A stretch of 64,000 nt of DNA, from NCBI GenBank assembly GCA_013396635.1, contig WBMW01004027.1, positions 255,461 to 319,460 of the forward strand, given 5' to 3'. This DNA comes from Penelope pileata. Lineage: Eukaryota > Chordata > Aves > Galliformes > Cracidae. The position numbers and the translations under genes were made by a program. The notes under the pieces were generated by a model that was not told the DNA's origin, did not search any database, and saw only the letters and a list, made by a program, of their open reading frames with translations. Shown here piece by piece: positions 24,051 through 32,251 of the stretch. The number at the start of each line of letters is the position of its first letter. Within the stretch, counting starts at the first letter, position 1.

Positions 24051-24904
24051 GGTCTTTCTCACTCATCCATATTGTAGCTGATTTCACCAGCCATGAGCTG
24101 GCCAGCCTTCTGAGTTCACAGTTCTAATCAAGCTATGTTAAATAGATGTTGCTGAAACAGAGGATAAGGTTATGACTACAGAAGACCACTACACCAGGGC
24201 ATATCCAGTACTTGCTTTACATGCCAGTTTTGGTCTCCTAAATGCCAGTCAGAACTTCCCAGCACTGCTTCCTGATAGTTTGTACTTACACTTCTTTTTG
24301 CATATGTAGAGCCTGTAGTGCCTTGTGAGAACCTGCAGGCTTTGTCATACTTGCTCTTGGTTAGCGCTTTCATTGCCGATCTTTGGCTTGTGCCAATCAG
24401 TCACATACCTCAGTCACTGAGTGCATGAATGGCTTACTCTGAGGTATGGCTTAGGCATGCCTTGACTGCTGGAAAATTACCTGAAATCATTTGAAGAAAT
24501 CAAGGAAATTCTTCCTTGGTATCTGTCTAGGAGCCCATGTGTCTGTAAGTACTACAGCACTTGTTCCGCAGCCTTATATCCTGGTGAAAGAAAAAAGGCT
24601 GTCTTCTGAAAGGTGACAAATTTTAATTTGACAAAGACTGTTTTATTTTGATTACTGTGATTCCTGCTAATGCCTCTCTTGTGTTTTACATCATTGCCTT
24701 AAACCAAAGTTTTCCTATATGGCATTGCTGCCTTGACTGCCCACCTATTTTCAAAACAGATGCAGTATTATCCTTGTACATCTCTAACTTGCTCATTAGC
24801 AGTGAGATTTTACCCAAAGTGACCTCAGATTCATTTTTCTGCTGGCCAAAGCAGAAAAATTCCATTAGTAGCTGTGCTTTCACTGGACCACTTCCTGCTC
24901 TGCT

Positions 24905-25389
24905 CTTCATTCGTGGGGCCTCACCTCAAGCACTGTTCAGTTCTGGGTTCCACAGTATCAGAAGAACATAAAGCTGTCAGCCTCCAAAGAAGCGTTACTA
25001 AGATGGTGGAGGCTCTAGAGGGAAGAGCTGTGAGGAGTGGCTGAGGCCTCTTGGTTTGCTCAGCCCAGAGCAGAGGAGGCTGAGGGGAGGCCTCATGGCG
25101 GCCTACAGCTCCTCACAGGGAGCGGAGGGGCAGCGCTGAGCTCTGCTCTCTGGGGACAGCGACAGGGCCCGAGGGAACGGCATGGAGCTGTGTCAGGGGA
25201 GAGTCAGGTGGGGGTTAGGAACAGGTTCTGCCCCAGAGGGCGGTGGGCATGGCCCCACGCTGCCGGAGCCCAAGGAGCATTCAGACACTCTCAGCCATAG
25301 GGTTCAGATTTTGGGTGGCCCTGAATGGAGACAGAAGTTGGACTCCATGATCCTTGTGGATCCCTTCCAGCTCAGAACATTCTATGATT
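24905..25389 (+). mobile_element. CR1 LINE 3' fragment
   Basis: Starts near 'tcaagcactgttcagttctg', shares 'tttgctcagcccagagcaga' and 'cctcatggcggcctacagct' with the copy at 5490-5972, and ends 'cagctcagaacattctatga'. Compared with that copy it lacks about 30 bp in the region after 'gggcggtgggcatgg'. It lies immediately beyond the decayed retrotransposon. Confidence 0.92.
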
Positions 25390-28300
25390 AGCCTCATCCA
25401 ACACCGACCTATTACAGATGTCAGATAGCATTTCTACGGCCAAGAACACTGGGCAGAGCTTAGTGTGTTTCTTGCTAGTAGCCTTCATGGCAGACATGGC
25501 CCTGCAGCTCTCAGCACATATTGCTGTGCATCTTTTCAGCACTCCACAAGTGAGTTTTTGGCTTAGGTGCTAACACAGCACTCAGCCTTTCTCATAAGAG
25601 CCATACTTCCATTTAGGTATCACAGCAGTATTGAGATTACCAAAATCATCTGCCTGGCTGGGGACTAAAACTTGGACAGAAATATCACTGAACTTGTCTG
25701 CACTGAGCAAAACTAAGTACAGCACAACGACAGCAATCCAGCTGACCAAAGACCTGAGCCTGGGGCTGGAAACAGCAAAGTGACTGAGGAGATTGCAATG
25801 TTCAAGGTACAACTGACAGTAGGAAATGGAAAGCTGGGAGATCACTGTGGATAGCTCCATGCGTGAAGGAAGACTCAGGCTAAGGTTTCTCTTAGAAGCT
25901 CTCTTCTTGCAAATATGTGTTAGAAAGAAATGTCCCACCTTGATTTTATGTGGTGGGAAATCCACAATAATCCCTAGTAACTTCTTCTAATCATTATGCA
26001 CTATAGTAAAAATGGATGCCTTGGATTATATCAGTCACACACAAGGGTGTTTAGAACTGTCTGAGGTTTCCTAGGGTGTCTGACACATCTGCAATGTCTG
26101 ATGGGTTTGCAACAATACCAGTGGGAGACCCATCACTTTTCCCGGCTACTCATGATGTTATAGGCACTATCGTAATTTAATGCGGAACCAATAGGAAATT
26201 ATTATAATTCCTTCTTCCCACGCCTCATTCACCCCAAGATCACAACAGAGAACAGCTGATTGATTACAAGAACCACAACTTCATGAAAAATAATGAATTT
26301 CCAGGATGGTCTCCATCACCTCATCAGTCTCAGATTTTCTTCCTAGTTCTACCCTTTCGCTCTTCCATATCGAAATACATTCTGCCCATTTGCTCCCAGT
26401 TCCCATGCAGAGATCAAGGTAGATCTGTGTCCATGAACTGTTCTCTTCATTATTTATATAGATCTATATAGCCTCATCTTAGATTCCTACACATTCAGTT
26501 GACAATTATTCCTTATTTCCCCATAAATCAATGACAGAATAATTAACCTGGTTTCACAGGATTTCCCCACAGTGAGACTCAAGGATTCAAGAGTTCTGAA
26601 GCTCTTGGCTATCAATTATCCTGACTGGCTAATTAGAAAACATAACTTTTGTGGCTGCCATTTAACATAATCCCTACCTATTAATGGAGCACAAAATGTT
26701 CTTCCACCAGCATCTGAAACTAATACACTATCTGATCTTCTACCCTAAACAAACATGGAAAAAAAATTTAATACTCTTCCCTTTCCTTGTGGTGGTGATG
26801 GTGGTGGCTGCTGCCTTTATCTACGAATAGTTCTGATTATTTTTACCTTAGCTGACCATAAATTTATCTTTATGTTCTTCTACTTCCATTACTCGTTCCA
26901 GGGCAGAGGTGGCATGCTCAGATGAATTAAGATCGAAGATGTTGGCCTTCACTGTATTCTACAGGAGTCATCACATCATAGGGTTACCAACCCAGAGCAC
27001 CAGGCTCCATTTCAAACATCCCACTAAGCATCAAGAAGGAGAAAATAAAAAATACAGATACATTGCTTTACTTCAGCCCAGCTCAGCTTCCAGCTTTAAG
27101 TAGGAGGGATAAAGTCTCCTGCTTAGCACTCCTCCCAGAAAAGACACAATCTGCTACTACCAAGTCAGCCACACCTGGGTATCAGGCAGACTTTTTATTG
27201 TTGCAAACATAAAATGAGGAGGGATTAAGTCTGTGGGATCAGAGTGGGGATCTTTAAATACTTTTTATGACTCTTCGAGCTGGCAGGAGAAATGCAGAGC
27301 ACTGAGCACTTCTGGAAACGTGTTCCCAAACACCTGGAGCATCTGCTCAATCCAGCTGTAAACAGCTGCCTTCCTTCTGCCTCCCACCAGCTCCTCTCCC
27401 TTCCCTCTTGCAAACCTCAGACCAAAAATTCAGGTTTTGCTCCCAGTTTGGTGAAATCGCTTGTGACACACAGAGCTACTGAAACCTGACCTCATCCCCT
27501 TGTCCCCCCAAATCCAGCAATTGCAGCTGCCTCGCTCCCAAGGTGTCTATTTAATCCCACTTTCATTATGAGCACAGCTACCAGTAGCTTACAGAGGTTG
27601 CAAACAATCAAGCTTTTATCAAAACTTGGGCTAATCGGTTGCTAACAAGCTCCCATTCAGGAAGTGGCTAAGTTGATTTGAATCTGAAAGTCACACATTG
27701 ACTGCAGAGAGGGAACAAAGTCAGAGTGGAGGCAGAAAGCCGGGTTTCTGCCCCACTTTTCAGCTTCAGGAGGGCTCACCCCCAGGCTCTGGCACCATGC
27801 ATAGGCTGGGAGATGCACTACCACTTCTTGTTCAGAATTTGTTGGGCCAAGTGGTGAACTGCATCAGGGCACTGGGCCAGGAAAAAATGGATATGAAAAA
27901 GGGAAAAAGGAAAAAAAGAAGAAAAGATTGGGGAAAGGGTGTTTTGACACAGATCAGTTCCCCAGTTCACAGCCACAGAAACACTTATGTGAGCACAGCA
28001 GCCAGGACTGGACACAGCAGAACTGCTTCCTTCAGTGATGGGGTTCACCCAAGACAGCCTAAAGTTCTTTAGTAGCTATGGCTTGTGATAGAGTTTGATT
28101 TATTCCTTGTTTTATGGCAGAGCTGACAGGCTCCATCACGCTCAGTTCCGTAAAAACACACTGGGAAAATATCTGCTGTTCCAAAATGCCAACTATCTCA
28201 GCAGCTCTCAGTCTGCAGCCCACACTGCTTTTAAGGAGAATGTGAGCAACAACCAGAAACAAAACCCAGCCGAGCCTGAAAATCATGGAATGAGGACACC

Positions 28301-28957
28301 TCCCCAGGAAATGTTGTAGGGTCTGAAAAATCAAGAAAGGTTGAAAGCCTCTGATCTTATCATCAGGTAAGTTGGCAAAATTTGATCACCAGAACTTCAG
28401 TCCAATAGATGACTAGATACAGGGAGGGAGGAATATGCATTATTCTCCTAAGGTAAGGGATAAAAATTATTTCAACCTGCATAATATAGACAGAACACCC
28501 TTCCCAATATCGTGGCAGTGAAACACTTATCGTCCACCATCAGATATTCTCTTTCTCATCCATTTATAGAACAAACCAGAGGGTGAGTGAAAAAAGAGAT
28601 AGTCATAGAGCAGACTAATGAGTGTAAAGTACAAAGCCTGGGAAGGGACAGGCTTTGCTGTAAATAAGGGAGCGGTACTATGCATGGCCTTAAATTTAAT
28701 TTGATTTGTTCTTAGTCAACCCCCTGCTGATATTCTTGAAGAAACAGAGTGGAGCCACAGTCCTGGATCACAGCAAGAGAAATGATAATTCCCCAATATT
28801 GTCCCTTAGGATGGAGAACTCATTCTCAATTCTGTTGATGACTCTGGAGAGAGATGCAATCTGCATACGGAGAATCATTTTATATGTGGACCACAGAGCT
28901 ACTGCCTTGCCTCTTGTCAGCCCTAGGGAGAAACTGAGACTTACATTGCAAATGCAG
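25390..28957. other. Non-coding spacer
   Basis: AT-rich parts (25,960-26,900) alternate with ordinary sequence. There is no exon with splice sites and no recognised repeat. The 27,530-27,690 part, with 'tctatttaatcccactttca' and 'gctaatcggttgctaacaag', could be a conserved element, but this is only an impression. Confidence 0.4.
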
Positions 28958-29009
28958 CCAAACCAAACCAAACCAAACCAAACCAAACCAAACCAAACCA
29001 AACCAAACC
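28958..29009 (+). repeat. (AACCA)n pentanucleotide microsatellite
   Basis: About ten uninterrupted copies of the five-base unit. The open frames that cross it on both strands (repeating Gln-Thr-Lys-Pro-Asn on one strand) are by-products of the repeat. Confidence 0.98.
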
Positions 29010-30740
29010 TGTGGTTCCTGCTTTACTGCAGCAATTTGGAGTCATTCAAGAGAGATATTCTGGTCTTTCTCCTACTAGAAAAGCCAGTAGCACCAATCTG
29101 GGCTCTTAGGTCCTGATCCTCCAAGACCATTCCTGTGTACAGATCTCAGCATCCTTGGGAAACAGAGAGAGACCCAGGTGGGTGCAGGTAACTGCTCACG
29201 CCGCGAGGCTGGGAGCTCAGGTCTGAAGCATTTTCAGATTTCCGCGTTCAGTTGTACGCACCTGAGATTCACAGCACCTCAGTGAAGCCTGTACCTACAT
29301 GTTCAGAGGAGCAGGGCCTTAGAGGCAAAGACGGTGTCTGCCCACCAGGGAGAAAAGCGCGTGCCGCATGAATGACAAGGAGCAGAGCACAATGCCACGA
29401 CCTCGTTCTGCTGCAGCCGTTTTCCTTTGGAAGACTTGAAACACTTTCAAAGGCAGCTCGCTGGAGAGGTTCACATGTAATTGCAATGGCTGTGGATACG
29501 CCCCAGCCCCAGCTCCCACGTACCATGGGCTCCTTGACCCATCGGACCTCACTGTCCTATTTATAATGTCAACGAATGTCCCAGCGACTCAGTAACAAGA
29601 CTAATTCCACAGCACTGCTCACGCCCCACTCTGAATCTGCTCACGGTGATCCACAGCAGCCCCAGACTCTCACCTGGAAAATGATCTCAGTTTTCCATCT
29701 TGGCACCTTGCTTGCTCTGTGTGCTTCTGAAAGGTGGACATTGCCCAGACCTCTTGGGAAGCACAGGGGCAGAGTGCAGGAGCTCCTAACGTTGCTCTCC
29801 TCGTGCCTTGGCAAAAGGGAGCAGCAACAGGTTTGTACTGAAAGCCGGCAATGCATCGAGGCAACGCTGCCTGCTACTCGCAGGATAAAGGCATTAAGGA
29901 AATTAAACATTTTTAAAGCCGACACATCATCAAAGCTTTATTCCCTCCACTCGTTAAAATTAAATGTTGGTTTGCGTACCCGTGCCATCCCAGCTGTGTA
30001 ATAACCTCTCCAAAGCTATTTTTGTTTCACGTTCCCTAGCGTTTGGGAAAAGCAAGCTGGAGTTTTCTGAGGACACGCGTTGTTATTAGAGCTAATTCAG
30101 CGTTATTTTCTCACCCATTTCCTTTGTTGGAAGCAGAGAAATCAACTAGAGAAAACTCCAAGGCAGCATACCATGCCTCAGAGGGAAACTGCCGTCCCCG
30201 CCTGGCAGTAGCGGGGCCGCTCCTCTAGAGGGCTCTGCCTTTGCCCAAATCCATCAAATCCCCGACGCAAAAACCCCGATTCCCAGCGATACGGCAACAC
30301 CGCTCCGGCCGCTCTCCTCCCGCCCCGCTCAGAGCCTTTCGGAGAGAACGGATGAACATCGAATTTTTGTAATTTTAGAGAACAACACTTTGAGTTTAGC
30401 TCTTCACACTCAGAGGAAAGTCGTGTTTAAAAATCTTCTTGTCCTTTGGATGCCCTTTCTAGCTGTGAGTTGCCAATAAACTTCTTGTTTTGGATGCGCG
30501 TTGTCTGGTCAGACTTCAAATCCACATTTTCTCGGGAAATTCTTCTCCAGCTGTTAGAAAAAATAAAAGTTTACAGGCCAAGAAGTAGAGAAGGGAAAAG
30601 ACACCTTGCAAAACATGATGTGAAATTTTCTCCTTCTGTTTCTGAATACCCAAACAGGGGCACAGGGTAAGAGCTTTCCCAAAAAGATACAAAATAAAAT
30701 CGTCAGCAACAATGTAAGACAGAAAGAAACAAAACAACAA

Positions 30741-31112
30741 TAGAAAAAGATAGATAGAAAGAAAGAAAAGAAAAAGAAAGGAAAGAAAGAAGGAAAGAAA
30801 GAAAGGAGGAAAGAAAGAAGGAAAAGAAAAGAAAAGAAAAGAAAAGAAAAGAAAAGAAAAGAAAAGAAAAGAAAAGAAAAGAAGAAAATTAAGAAGAAAG
30901 TTAAGAAAGAAATGAAGGAAGGAAGAAAAAAGGGAAAAGGAAAAGAGAAGGAAAAAATGAAGGAAAAAAAGAAAGGAAAAAAAGAAAAGAAAAAAGAAAA
31001 AAGAAANGAAGGAAAAGAAATAAAGAAATGAAGGAAGGAAGAAAAAAGGGAAAAGGAAAAGAGAAGGAAAAAATGAAGGAAAAAAAGAAAGGAAAAAAAG
31101 AAAAAAGAAAAT
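30741..31112 (+). repeat. Long polypurine (GAAA/GGAA)n tract with internal duplication and one N
   Basis: About 370 bp of almost pure A and G, including some 14 perfect GAAAA units near 30820-30880. A block of roughly 80 bp beginning 'gaaatgaaggaaggaagaaa' occurs twice (about 30908 and 31023). A single undetermined base at 31007 separates the copies, so one copy may be an assembly join. It lies about 900 bp upstream of the first FOXI3 coding sequence. Confidence 0.95.
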
Positions 31113-31995
31113 GAAGCCACTCATTTTATGATTAAACCCCAAATCATATTTCTTTAGCATGCTCACCGTACCCAAAATTGTACATTTGTTTTAAAACGAA
31201 ATGTAATAGTGAAATTCCTCCAGTTCTTACACCCCTGCTTGGATGGCACAAGGGACGAATGTTTGTGATTTGAGTGAGCCTGGGAAGCTGCCCTGCTCCA
31301 GCCCCGCTGCCCTACGTGTGTGTTTGGAACTATTTCACCGGAGAAACCAAGTGCGGGGACTTTTCCCAAACGGGAACTTCTCCCCAAAATCCCGACGTGC
31401 AGCGGCAGCCCCGGGGAGAGCACTTCGCATGTGTGTGCACATGGAAAGAGTGTTTTTATGCATTTTTATCAGCAGAAAATGGAATAACAATCACATTAAA
31501 GAGCCGGGGATTTACACCTTCAAAGCGATGGATGGAGACTCTAAATTCGTATTTTTCTGCCTGTCCGTGTGAGTCGGATGTTTGTCCCAGACGAGACGGA
31601 TTTGCCAGAGCTGGCATCGCCCTACAGACCCCGCGGTGCTGGATCCCGTGGAACCTGAGGACTTTTCACTTCAAAAGGACACACTTTGCCCCAAAGTTCC
31701 CCCATGAGCAGAAGGTGAAACCCAACTTTTATTAGAAAATCGCGCCCTGCGACTGCCAGCCCTCCTCCCTTAGTAACAGCGTGCACACCGATGTTGTTTA
31801 TTTGTTTAATTCGGGGCGATTCCTCATCCAAATCTCACCAAGCGCAGTCTCAGGCACGGCAGAATTACACCTACAGAGAGAGTTGAAGCGAATTCCACCC
31901 TTCGCGCTCCCATCGCTGCGATGCTCATGTGCCCAAACCAAAGCTTTGCACAAGAGGGGATCGGGGAGATCGGGGAGATCAGGGAGACCGGAGAN
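31113..31995 (+). promoter_or_regulatory. Presumed FOXI3 5' flank / 5' untranslated region
   Basis: The sequence between the polypurine tract and the GC-rich coding block turns GC-rich at its right end, with three short repeats of 'gatcggggagatc' type before an N at 31995. No TATA box is clear. The true initiator codon of FOXI3 is not recognisable here and may be missing at the single-N join. Confidence 0.3.
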
Positions 31996-32251
31996 GGCGG
32001 GGGGGTACGCGCTGGGGGACTACGGGGCGCCCGCCAACGCCGGGTACCTGTGGGGCGTCAACAGCCCCGCGCCCTACCTGCAGGGCCCGCCCGGCTCCGC
32101 GGCCGCCGCTTCGTCGGGGCAGCGGGCGGCGGGGGACGCGCTGGGGGACTACGGGGCGCCCGCCAACGCCGGGTACCTGTGGGGCGTCAACAGCCCCGCG
32201 CCCTACCTGCAGGGCCCGCCCGGCTCCGCGGTCGCCCCGCCCCCCGCGCCC
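31996..32251 (+). CDS. FOXI3: FOXI3 exon 1, N-terminal piece with 43-codon tandem repeat
   Basis: GC-rich coding sequence reading 'ALGDYGAPANAGYLWGVNS' and 'PAPYLQGPPGSA' twice. The copies start at 32007 and 32136, exactly 129 bp (43 codons) apart, and are identical for 96 bp before diverging. FOXI proteins normally carry a 'YLW.N.P..YL' type segment in this position. The piece is bounded by an N at 31995 and a gap from 32252, so start codon, length and copy number are uncertain. Confidence 0.65.

Noticed and set aside
28706..29116. Open frames on both strands across 28958-29009 with repeating residues
   Set aside because: The repeats in the protein come from the (AACCA)n microsatellite.
30516..31175. 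Minus-strand open frames of 219 and 188 codons, nearly all Phe, Ser and Leu
   Set aside because: They are the complement of the polypurine repeat and have no coding character.
31274..31735. Plus-strand open frame of 153 codons just upstream of FOXI3
   Set aside because: No motif, not in a frame that leads into FOXI3, and no splice donor supports it as an upstream exon.
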